NCBI GenBank assembly: GCA_011330545.1
Contig: DRQI01000473.1
Location: 1 to 5,739, forward strand
Direction of reading: 5' to 3'
DNA length: 5,739 nt
DNA from: Flavobacteriia bacterium
GTDB lineage: Bacteria; Bacteroidota; Bacteroidia; Flavobacteriales; Flavobacteriaceae
Made by a program: the position numbers and the translations under genes. The notes under the pieces were generated by a model, which worked only from the letters and a program-made list of their open reading frames with translations, was not told where the DNA came from and did not search any database. Of this stretch, positions 1-5,322 are shown in pieces. Numbering within the stretch: the stretch's first letter is position 1; each line of letters begins with the position of its first letter.

Positions 1-72
1 AAGCCAATAGCCCAACCAACAAATTAACGTAATATTTAGAGCTGCCATTTACGATACTATACTCTTTTTCAT
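1..72. other. Left-edge intergenic or gene-end sequence, unresolved
   Basis: This stretch is too short to assign. On the plus strand, reading from base 1, codons KPIAQPTN run into a TAA at 25-27, and the frame from base 3 is open to a TAA at 30-32. Either could be the last residues of a plus-strand gene that begins outside the window. On the minus strand one frame is also open through the whole stretch but shows no start codon. I cannot choose between an upstream co-directional gene and a divergent one. Confidence 0.3.
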
Positions 73-80
73 TAGTTTTG
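73..80 (+). promoter_or_regulatory. Possible Bacteroidota -7 promoter box for the OstA-like gene
   Basis: The octamer TAGTTTTG fits the Bacteroidota sigma-factor -7 consensus TAnnTTTG. Transcription would begin a few bases downstream, only about 5 to 10 bases before the ATG at 93, so the mRNA would be almost leaderless. I see no convincing TTG -33 element at the right distance, so this is a weak call. Confidence 0.3.
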
Positions 81-92
81 CAACAAATAAAA

Positions 93-1808
93 ATGATGTT
101 TCGCAAACTCTTCTGTATTTTAATTCTCTTCACTACCGTAGTAGGCTATGCACAACGCAAACGCATACATATTGTACATGCCGATAACTCTATAAAAGAT
201 GAAGAAAAATATCCGGGAGCTACCATCTTATTAGGCAATGTATACGTAGAACATGAAGGGATTTCTATGCGGAGTAAAAAAGCCATCCACTATGAAAAAA
301 AGAATATCTTAAAAGCCTTTGGCGATGTGGTCTTAAATCAAGGCGATACCATTACCCAAACCAGTAAATTCGTTACCTATAACGGCAATACCAAAAAAGC
401 GCGCTCTTGGGGAAACGTGGTATTAAAAGACCCCTTGATGACTTTGACGACCGATACTCTGTATTTTGACAGGCTCAAACAATTACTCTACTACAAAAGT
501 GGCGCTACCATACGCGATACTACCAATGTACTCGAAAGTAAAGAAGGAAATTACTTTCTAGAAACCTCTAAGTTTCAAGCCCTTTCAGATGTTGTTTTAA
601 CCAATCCTGATTATGTATTAAAATCAAATCACTTAGATTATTTTACCGATAGCGGATACGCATTTTTATACGGCCCGTCTACCATTACCGGAAAAGACAA
701 TTTTATTTATACCGAAAAAGGTTTTTACGATACCAAAGCCGATATTTCGCATTTTACAAAAAATTCGAGAATCGAATTTAAAAACCGTCAGGTAAAAGGC
801 GATAGTTTATACTATGACCGTACGCGGGGGTTTGCCTCGGCATCCAATCACATTCAACTAAAAGACACCCTAAACAATTCTGTCATTAGGGGCAATTATG
901 CCGAGTTTTACCAACCGTTAGATTCAGCTTTCGTAGTTGGCCGCGCTGTTGCCATTACCGAAATCGACAAAGATTCTATGTACATTCACGGCGATACCTT
1001 ATTGGTTACCGGCAAACCCGAAAAACGCATTTTAAGAGCTTTTCACCATGTCAAATTTTTTAAAAGCGACTTGAGCGGTAAGTGTGATTCTATACATTCT
1101 AATCAACAAACCGGACTCACACAGCTCTTTAAGAGCCCCGTAATCTGGTCAGAAAACAGCCAAATTACCGGCGATTCCATTCACTTGATTTCCAATACTA
1201 AAACCGAAAAATTAGACAGCCTAAAAGTATTGCGCAATGCTTTTATCATTCAAAAAGATTCTGCCGGCTTTAACCAAATTAAAGGAAGGAATATTTTAGG
1301 AAAGTTTATAGATAACGATTTGCAAGACGTTCATGTTGTCGGCAATGCCGAAAGTATCTTTTTCGTAAGAAATGAATCGGATAATAGCCTTATCGGGATT
1401 GATAAAACCACCTCGAGTTCCATACAGTTTAAATTCAAGAAGAGTGAATTACAATCTTCAAAATCTATTACCAAACCTGACGGCGGCACCTATCCCCTAT
1501 CTGAATTTCCTGAAAATGTACGCATTTTAAGAGGTTTTGTTTGGCGCGAAAAAGAACGGCCTTTGGCCAAAGACGATATCTTTATCGTCGATGATATTGC
1601 CCCGCAAAAGGTTGATAAAAAAATCGGCAAGCCTGTCATCACAAAACCAATAAAGGGTGGCGAAATCCCTGTAAAGGATACTTCAGAACAAGCCGATAAA
1701 AAACCGGCAAAACGACAACCTTCGAAGAATATTTTGAAAAAAAATCAGGCACAAACACTAAAAACATTGGTTGATACCAAGAAAAAAAATGTAAAAAAGG
1801 ATAAGTAA
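93..1808 (+). CDS. OstA/LptA-like secreted protein (LPS transport family)
   Basis: This is a 571-residue exported protein of the OstA-like family seen in Bacteroidota, related to the LptA/OstA fold that forms a beta-jellyroll bridge carrying lipopolysaccharide across the periplasm. The first 20 residues are a signal peptide (MMFRK, then a hydrophobic core, ending VVGYA before Gln21), so the mature protein should be periplasmic. The N-terminal OstA domain starts around residues 23-150, with typical alternations such as LLGNVYVEHEG and FGDVVLNQGD. Beta-rich repeats with recurring (T/G)D(T/S)LYxD signatures, for example GDSLYYD at 236-242, continue to about 450. The last 65 residues are Lys- and Pro-rich and look disordered. 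A TTG at 78 opens the frame earlier, but the ATG at 93 (or 96) gives the cleaner signal peptide. The next gene begins 5 bases after the stop, so they are probably cotranscribed. Whether this protein is the functional LptA or an additional envelope factor cannot be read from the sequence. Confidence 0.88.
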   Translation: MMFRKLFCILILFTTVVGYAQRKRIHIVHADNSIKDEEKYPGATILLGNVYVEHEGISMRSKKAIHYEKKNILKAFGDVVLNQGDTITQTSKFVTYNGNTKKARSWGNVVLKDPLMTLTTDTLYFDRLKQLLYYKSGATIRDTTNVLESKEGNYFLETSKFQALSDVVLTNPDYVLKSNHLDYFTDSGYAFLYGPSTITGKDNFIYTEKGFYDTKADISHFTKNSRIEFKNRQVKGDSLYYDRTRGFASASNHIQLKDTLNNSVIRGNYAEFYQPLDSAFVVGRAVAITEIDKDSMYIHGDTLLVTGKPEKRILRAFHHVKFFKSDLSGKCDSIHSNQQTGLTQLFKSPVIWSENSQITGDSIHLISNTKTEKLDSLKVLRNAFIIQKDSAGFNQIKGRNILGKFIDNDLQDVHVVGNAESIFFVRNESDNSLIGIDKTTSSSIQFKFKKSELQSSKSITKPDGGTYPLSEFPENVRILRGFVWREKERPLAKDDIFIVDDIAPQKVDKKIGKPVITKPIKGGEIPVKDTSEQADKKPAKRQPSKNILKKNQAQTLKTLVDTKKKNVKKDK

Positions 1809-1813
1809 ACGCT

Positions 1814-3007
1814 GTGAAATCTGATTTTCTTACATACCAAGCACAAACTTCCCCACATCCGTTAGGACTTGAAATTTCGCACGCCAAAGGCTCTTACCTC
1901 TATGATACCAACGGAAAGGAATACTTAGATTTTATTGCCGGAGTCTCTGCCAATAGCTTGGGGCATAGCCATCCCAAGATTAAAAAAGCCATTCAGCAAC
2001 AATTAGAAAAGTATACACACGTAATGGTTTACGGTGAGTTTGTTCAGCAGCCGCAAGTAGCACTGTGCAAATTTTTGTGCGAACAGTTGCCGGCACCATT
2101 ACAATCGGTTTACCTTACCAATTCAGGTACCGAAGCCACCGAAGGAGCCTTGAAACTCGCCAAACGGATGACGGGCAGAAGTAAGATTATTGCTGCCCAT
2201 AACGCATATCACGGAAATACGCAAGGCGCTATGAGTGTTTGTGGCCATGAACAGCAAAACCGCGCTTTTAGGCCGTTGATTCCCGGAATAAAATTTATCA
2301 CTTTTAACAATGTAAAAGAGCTGCAAAAAATAACTACTCGAACGGCAGCCGTAATTTTAGAGACCATTCAGGGCGGAGCGGGTTTTATCACCCCAAAGAA
2401 TCAGTATCTAAAAAAGGTGAAGAAACGTTGCGAAGAAACCGGCACTTTGCTGATCTTAGATGAAATTCAAAGCGGAATCGGTAGAACCGGAACGTTTTTT
2501 GGCTTTGAAAATTACCAGGTAATTCCCGATATTGTTATCACAGGAAAAGGCTTAGGCGGCGGTATGCCCATTGGGGCTTTTATGGCAGCACCCGAAATGA
2601 TGGGTTTATTAAAGCAACATCCTAAATTAGGACATATTACTACTTTTGGCGGACATCCAATTATTGCAGCGGCGGCATTGGCTACCTGTAAAGAAATTGT
2701 CAACGGCCATTGGATGCAACAAGTGCTAAAAAAAGAAAAATTATTCAGAAGGTTGCTCAAGCACAATGCCATAAAAGAAATTAGAGGCAAAGGGTTGATG
2801 CTCGCCGTTATAATGGAAAGCCCTGAGCTCGCCTCAGCAGTAATCTTAAAAGCCTTAGAAAAAGGCTTGCTGCTCTTTTGGCTGCTCTTTGAAGGCAATG
2901 CCATACGCATCACTCCTCCCCTTACCGTTTCTGAAGATGAAATTATAAAAGGATGTGAAATTTTATTGGAAACTATTGAAGAGGCAACATACCATTTCAA
3001 GCGGTAA
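1814..3007 (+). CDS. Class III PLP-dependent aminotransferase (acetylornithine/ornithine type)
   Basis: A 397-residue fold-type I aminotransferase of subgroup III (ArgD, ornithine, GABA and related transaminases), of about the usual length. The PLP-binding features are present in order: NSGTEA at 103-108 for the cofactor phosphate, AYHGNT at 131-136 with the ring-stacking Tyr132, Glu183 in LETIQGG, Asp216 in LDEIQSGIGRTG that pairs with the pyridine nitrogen, the Schiff-base Lys245 in TGKGLGGGMPIGA, Thr276/Thr277 in HITTFGGHP, and Arg365 in AIRITPPL that binds the substrate carboxylate. The start is GTG. No in-frame ATG exists before residue 71, and the KSDFLTYQAQTSPHPLG beginning matches what is expected for this family, so GTG is well supported. 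The gene follows the OstA-like gene by 5 bases and must share its transcript. The substrate is not decided by the sequence. It is not inside an arginine operon here, so argD is not assigned. Confidence 0.93.
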   Translation: MKSDFLTYQAQTSPHPLGLEISHAKGSYLYDTNGKEYLDFIAGVSANSLGHSHPKIKKAIQQQLEKYTHVMVYGEFVQQPQVALCKFLCEQLPAPLQSVYLTNSGTEATEGALKLAKRMTGRSKIIAAHNAYHGNTQGAMSVCGHEQQNRAFRPLIPGIKFITFNNVKELQKITTRTAAVILETIQGGAGFITPKNQYLKKVKKRCEETGTLLILDEIQSGIGRTGTFFGFENYQVIPDIVITGKGLGGGMPIGAFMAAPEMMGLLKQHPKLGHITTFGGHPIIAAAALATCKEIVNGHWMQQVLKKEKLFRRLLKHNAIKEIRGKGLMLAVIMESPELASAVILKALEKGLLLFWLLFEGNAIRITPPLTVSEDEIIKGCEILLETIEEATYHFKR

Positions 3008-3015
3008 TGTTACAT

Positions 3016-3303
3016 TTATTTAAACAGTTTAAGAAAAGAAAAAAACGATTTTTTCTTATTGGCCAATGCATAAATAGTATCCAAATGCTTTTTTAAGGTA
3101 ATATAATCCGGATAATCAATTTCAATATAATTTTTCCACTTTTCTTTTTCTTCAAAAAAACTTTTAACGGTTACATACCTTCCAACAGCGTACTTAACAT
3201 CTTCTGCTTTTAACAGGTGCTTGATAGAAACTCTATAGATAGAAACAGCTTCATCACCAAAAAGTACATACGTTGCGATATCATTTTCTTCTGGGTTGCT
3301 CAT
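3016..3303 (-). CDS. Hypothetical cytosolic protein, 95 residues
   Basis: I do not recognise this family. The product is 95 residues, with no signal peptide, no membrane segment and no cysteine. It starts with an acidic stretch (MSNPEEND), continues with an apparently mixed alpha/beta core (ATYVLFGDEAVSIYRVSIKHLLKAEDV, then a region rich in Tyr, Glu and Lys around 50-70), and ends in a basic, Phe-rich tail (KKKSFFSFLKLFK). It is convergent with the aminotransferase, with only 8 bases between the two stop codons. A candidate -7 box lies at 3370-3377 on the same strand, so it is probably transcribed alone. The regular codon use and compact fit to the neighbouring gene end argue that it is real. 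Confidence 0.7.
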   Translation of the reverse strand: MSNPEENDIATYVLFGDEAVSIYRVSIKHLLKAEDVKYAVGRYVTVKSFFEEKEKWKNYIEIDYPDYITLKKHLDTIYALANKKKSFFSFLKLFK

Positions 3304-3369
3304 GTTTAGCGATTTTGTGTATAGAACAATTTAAAATAGGAAACTCCTAGTTTTAAAGCGATAAATATA

Positions 3370-3377
3370 CAAAAATA
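3370..3377 (-). promoter_or_regulatory. Candidate -7 promoter box for the 95-residue protein gene
   Basis: Read on the minus strand this is TATTTTTG, which fits TAnnTTTG. It would start transcription near 3364, giving a leader of about 60 bases before the ATG at 3303. A TTG on the minus strand at 3404-3402 could be the -33 element, but the 24-base gap is slightly longer than usual. Confidence 0.4.
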
Positions 3378-3423
3378 TTATATGCTTGTGCTCTTTTTTT
3401 TCAATTGGCCATTATAATGAGCT

Positions 3424-3488
3424 ACTTCAATGCAACATACGGCTTATTCAATGACACGGTGGCTTTGAGCCACCATGCCGCTACAATT
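3424..3488 (+). repeat. 65-base hairpin element, copy 1
   Basis: The element starts with ACTTCA, contains a perfect 7-pair hairpin GGTGGCT-TTG-AGCCACC (3458-3474), and ends in CTACAATT (3481-3488). A second segment with the same ends, the same total length of 65 bases and a similarly placed hairpin lies at 4381-4445. Outside the 7-pair core some pairs continue (A3456-T3476, C3455-G3477, G3453-C3479) with mismatches between them. The T run at 3487-3493 begins 13 bases after the hairpin, too far for a standard terminator. The conserved ends with a diverged but still paired centre suggest a short intergenic repeat family. The orientation given is arbitrary. Confidence 0.45.
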
Positions 3489-3538
3489 TTTTTATACTTA
3501 GCTATTGCCAAGTGTTTTATAATTTGATTGATTTTTCT

Positions 3539-3546
3539 TACCTTTG
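3539..3546 (+). promoter_or_regulatory. -7 promoter box for the candidate small RNA
   Basis: TACCTTTG is an exact match to the Bacteroidota -7 consensus TAnnTTTG. It would place the transcription start at about 3550-3553, exactly where the paired 5' arm of the candidate RNA begins. No clear TTG -33 element is present at the usual distance (the nearest, at 3523-3530, are too close). There is no open reading frame of note immediately downstream, so the box points to a non-coding transcript or a very long leader. Confidence 0.5.
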
Positions 3547-3549
3547 TAA

Positions 3550-3733
3550 CCTAATTAGGAGTTTTCTAGATAGTCAATAAAATTTTCTTTTAATTAGGCA
3601 TAGTTAGTTAATAAACAATGCCATAATTTTTAAAAAATGATAGGTGTTCTATCATTAACGTTTAATCAAATAATTAATCGTTATTAAAAGTGAATTAGAG
3701 TTCATCGTGGTAGTTTATTAGCTAACTTTTTTA
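3550..3733 (+). ncRNA. Candidate structured small RNA of about 180 nt
   Basis: No protein gene fits here, but the sequence folds almost completely by eye. The helices, named in order, are: P1 3550-3561 with 3587-3598 (12 pairs, two of them G-U); P2 3602-3616 with 3713-3727 (15 pairs, one G-U at T3608/G3721); P3 3619-3624 with 3707-3712; P4 3626-3633 with 3684-3691; P5 AATGATAG 3636-3643 with CTATCATT 3649-3656 (8 perfect pairs, loop GTGTT); P6 3656-3660 with 3679-3683 and 3662-3666 with 3673-3677 around one T-T mismatch; and a small hairpin near 3692-3703. The 3' arm of P2 runs straight into TTTTTT (3727-3732), like an intrinsic terminator end. A TACCTTTG promoter box lies just upstream. The region is AT-rich, which makes chance pairing easier, so the call is an inference. 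I do not recognise a known class. The length is 6S-like, but the branched shape is not the typical 6S rod. Confidence 0.42.
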
Positions 3734-3798
3734 GATACGAAGTTGCTATGGCAAGTTTTTTCAGAACCGAGTATACCTCATCGCGTATATGTATTTTT

Positions 3799-3822
3799 TA
3801 TGCCCTATTTCTGAAGGGCATA
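3799..3822. other. Hairpin TATGCCCT / AGGGCATA in the upstream region
   Basis: A perfect 8-pair inverted repeat (3799-3806 with 3815-3822) around an 8-base loop. On the plus strand a T run (CTCTTTTT, 3826-3833) follows after about 4 bases, so it might act as a weak terminator for read-through from the candidate small RNA. Its role is not settled by the sequence. Confidence 0.3.
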
Positions 3823-3951
3823 CCACTCTTTTTCAGCACAATCCCAATCTTTACAACCTTCTTGTTTTTAATAGATTAGTATATACTCATGGCGGCGATT
3901 AGTTAATTTTTGTTAATGTGTATTAAAGAAAAGTTAAACCTTATTTTAATA

Positions 3952-3967
3952 TGTAACATTAGTTACA
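3952..3967. promoter_or_regulatory. Palindromic operator candidate TGTAAC-N4-GTTACA
   Basis: A perfect 16-base palindrome with 6-base arms and an ATTA spacer, 45 bases upstream of the ATG at 4012. The geometry (TGT-N10-ACA over 16 bases) is that of CRP/FNR-family sites, although the inner bases differ from the classical TGTGA-N6-TCACA. A second inverted repeat, TTAAT-GTGT-ATTAA at 3913-3926, has its centre 40 bases further upstream. Binding by a regulator is inferred. I see no good TAnnTTTG box between this site and the gene. Confidence 0.4.
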
Positions 3968-4011
3968 CAGGGCAGTCTTGTTAATACATCTAATATTTAA
4001 ATTAACGAATT

Positions 4012-4347
4012 ATGAAAAATCTAAAATTAATGATCTTCGTCTTGGCAATGGCAATTTCTACAGCTTCTTATGCTTCTCCAACCGATAAAAAGCCAACCGC
4101 CAAATTACGCGGCCAAATTGTTGAATTATTGGGTAAAAGCGTTGAAAAAATAGCCGACACAAACATTAGAGCCACTATTGTTTTTACGGTGAACAACAAA
4201 AGTGAAATTGTAATCATTTCGGTAAAATCAAAAAATAGCCGTATGGAAGCCTTGGTAAAAAGCAAACTAAATCATAAAAAGGTAGTTTTAGGTGCCTCTA
4301 AAAAAGAAAAGATATATCATTTGCCCCTTACTTTGATTAACAAATAA
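4012..4347 (+). CDS. Small secreted protein, unknown function (weak TonB-C-like pattern)
   Basis: A 111-residue protein with a clear signal peptide: MKNLK, a hydrophobic core, and cleavage expected after SYA at residue 21, giving a basic mature protein of about 90 residues with no cysteine, so export to the periplasm or beyond is likely. The mature part has a helix-like segment (LRGQIVELLGKSVEKI, 32-47), two beta-strand-like stretches (ATIVFTVNNKSEIVIISVKS, 54-73), a Lys-rich helix (RMEALVKSKLNHKKV) and a final strand (YHLPLTLINK). The order FTVNxxxEIVxxxV, helix, xLPLTL recalls the TonB C-terminal fold, but the match is weak and there is no membrane anchor or proline-rich linker, so it is not a TonB protein. 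The start is supported by the signal peptide and the A/T-rich leader (AACGAATT) before the ATG. It stands alone, flanked by intergenic regions, with a candidate operator at 3952-3967. Confidence 0.75.
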   Translation: MKNLKLMIFVLAMAISTASYASPTDKKPTAKLRGQIVELLGKSVEKIADTNIRATIVFTVNNKSEIVIISVKSKNSRMEALVKSKLNHKKVVLGASKKEKIYHLPLTLINK

Positions 4348-4380
4348 CCGTATTGTTACTAAAAATACTAAGTCCTATTT

Positions 4381-4445
4381 ACTTCAGCAATACATAGTAA
4401 ATACTATCCCTGCAAGGCCTTCGAGGCCTTGTAGGCACTACAATT
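4381..4445 (+). repeat. 65-base hairpin element, copy 2, with a 12-pair stem
   Basis: It starts with ACTTCA and ends with CTACAATT like the segment at 3424-3488, and has the same length. Its hairpin is stronger: CCTGCAAGGCCT (4409-4420) pairs with AGGCCTTGTAGG (4424-4435) around a TCG loop, 12 pairs with one G-T. No T run follows on the plus strand (CACTACAATTAAAAC), so it is not a standard intrinsic terminator, although its position between the convergent ends of the genes at 4347 and 4621 would suit a transcription barrier. It is the only notable feature in the 273-base gap. Confidence 0.5.
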
Positions 4446-4620
4446 AAAACAAGAATAAACCATACAGGAGGGTATTAGTACAAAACAGTGTACTGCCGTT
4501 CGTTATTTTAGAACCTCACTTTAATAGTTCAGTTGCCAGGCCGTTATAATTAGAGGGTAACCATAAAAAATTACACGGGCTACCTGAAAAATATCCTTTT
4601 TAAACAGCTTTCTTTTATTT

Positions 4621-5199
4621 CTACTCTGCCAATAATTTATCTAATAGCTCCCTCACACTACTGCTGTTCCAATTGGCTGCACCGAATTCTGACAGTGCAA
4701 CATTGCCTTGTTTGTCAAGTACAAAGGTGGCCGGGATACTTCGTGTATTAATCGCTGCCGGCGGGTTTGACAATAAATTATAAGTAGGTAAATTCAAGTC
4801 ATTATTTTTGAAATAGCTCTCAACCTTTGAGGCATTATCTGAAGTTATCAGTAAAAACGTAATCTTATCACTATAATCTTTGTACAACGACTGAATGGAA
4901 GGCATTTCTGCCCTACACGGAGGGCACCAGGTAGCCCAATAATTAATAAACACTACGTTACCTTTCAAATCACTGAGGTTCAAATCAGTTGCATTTACAA
5001 TCCCTTTTAAGGGAAGGTTGGTGTCAATTTCTTTTCTATTTTCGGCAGTATCAGCTTTTGGAGGGATGACAAGCGTTTTTACATAAGTTACCCCTTGTGT
5101 TAATTTTGCCCGTATGCTCACGCCATACGGCGTAAAAAGAATAAAAATTATTACCGCGAAAAATATTATATTTCCTATCACTTTCTTACTGAGTTTCAT
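4621..5199 (-). CDS. Membrane-anchored TlpA-like thioredoxin-fold oxidoreductase
   Basis: A 192-residue thiol-disulfide oxidoreductase of the TlpA/ResA type. An N-terminal membrane segment (about residues 8-24, after the basic start MKLSKK) should anchor it in the inner membrane with the catalytic domain in the periplasm. A linker of about 35 residues leads into the thioredoxin domain from about 62. The strand NVVFINYWATWCPPCRAEMPS (81-101) carries the redox pair Cys92 and Cys95. The cis-proline loop is SIPATFVLD with Pro156, which completes the active site. The role is reduction of disulfides in exported proteins or cytochrome c apoproteins, the usual job of this family. The specific partner is unknown and no cytochrome-maturation genes are visible here. 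There is no helical hairpin insertion like that of DsbA. A terminator at 5259-5297 separates it from the upstream YHS gene, so it likely has its own promoter. Confidence 0.9.
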   Translation of the reverse strand: MKLSKKVIGNIIFFAVIIFILFTPYGVSIRAKLTQGVTYVKTLVIPPKADTAENRKEIDTNLPLKGIVNATDLNLSDLKGNVVFINYWATWCPPCRAEMPSIQSLYKDYSDKITFLLITSDNASKVESYFKNNDLNLPTYNLLSNPPAAINTRSIPATFVLDKQGNVALSEFGAANWNSSSVRELLDKLLAE

Positions 5200-5247
5200 C
5201 GACTTCTATTTAGTGTAACCTTAGTAGTTTTGTTCGTTGCTTACTTA

Positions 5248-5255
5248 CAAAATTA
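5248..5255 (-). promoter_or_regulatory. Candidate -7 promoter box for the TlpA-like gene
   Basis: Read on the minus strand this is TAATTTTG, an exact fit to TAnnTTTG. The start site would fall near 5241-5243, leaving a leader of about 42 bases before the ATG at 5199. It lies directly after the terminator of the preceding gene, which supports separate transcription. The expected -33 position falls inside the terminator and shows no TTG. Confidence 0.4.
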
Positions 5256-5258
5256 ATC

Positions 5259-5297
5259 AAAAAAGGGATAACACGCCTCGTACTTGTTATCCCTTTT
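5259..5297 (-). terminator. Intrinsic terminator after the YHS-domain gene
   Basis: A 13-pair perfect stem, AAAAGGGATAACA (5261-5273) with TGTTATCCCTTTT (5285-5297), around an 11-base loop. On the minus strand the 3' arm runs into two further T residues (six in all), which makes a standard rho-independent terminator 25 bases past the YHS stop codon. On the plus strand the T run is limited to the arm itself, so it acts mainly on the minus strand. Confidence 0.85.
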
Positions 5298-5322
5298 AAA
5301 TGCCTTTCAAAAAAATTGTTGA

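Larger units (their letters stand above)
3304..4011. other. 708-base intergenic region without a supported protein gene
   Basis: Between the divergent starts at 3303 and 4012 there is no coding sequence I would annotate. The longest plus-strand frame with an ATG is 43 codons (3748-3879) and runs through a hairpin. In order, the region holds a minus-strand promoter box (3370-3377), a 65-base hairpin element (3424-3488), a plus-strand promoter box (3539-3546), the candidate small RNA (3550-3733), a hairpin (3799-3822), and two short palindromes upstream of the next gene (3913-3926 and 3952-3967). Confidence 0.7.

Noticed and set aside
1639..1887. Minus-strand open frame of 82 codons across the OstA/aminotransferase junction
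   Set aside because: It is antisense to two well-supported genes, has no family features and reads as a shadow frame.
2123..2326. Minus-strand open frame of 67 codons
   Set aside because: Shadow of the aminotransferase around the NSGTEA and AYHGNT motifs.
2512..3000. Minus-strand open frame of 162 codons inside the aminotransferase
   Set aside because: It is fully antisense to the conserved PLP-enzyme coding region, and its composition (Ser- and Pro-rich) is what the opposite strand of that gene would give.
3036..3057. A/T hairpin AAGAAAAAA / TTTTTTCTT considered as a terminator for the aminotransferase
   Set aside because: It lies inside the 3' coding end of the 95-residue protein gene and comes from Lys and Phe codons. 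It has no GC in the stem beyond one pair and no separate T run.
3550..3733. Identification of the candidate RNA as 6S, tmRNA, SRP RNA or RNase P RNA
   Set aside because: Too short for tmRNA or RNase P RNA, no SRP-type GGAA-loop hairpin seen, and the branched fold does not match the long interrupted rod of canonical 6S. A Bacteroidota-specific 6S variant remains possible but cannot be judged by eye.
3748..3879. Plus-strand ATG frame of 43 codons encoding a hydrophobic peptide
   Set aside because: It overlaps a perfect hairpin, has no promoter or start context, and its hydrophobicity follows from T-rich DNA. A chance frame is more likely, although a small membrane peptide cannot be excluded.
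4068..4265. Minus-strand open frame of 65 codons
   Set aside because: Antisense to the small secreted gene, which has a clear signal peptide in the plus frame.
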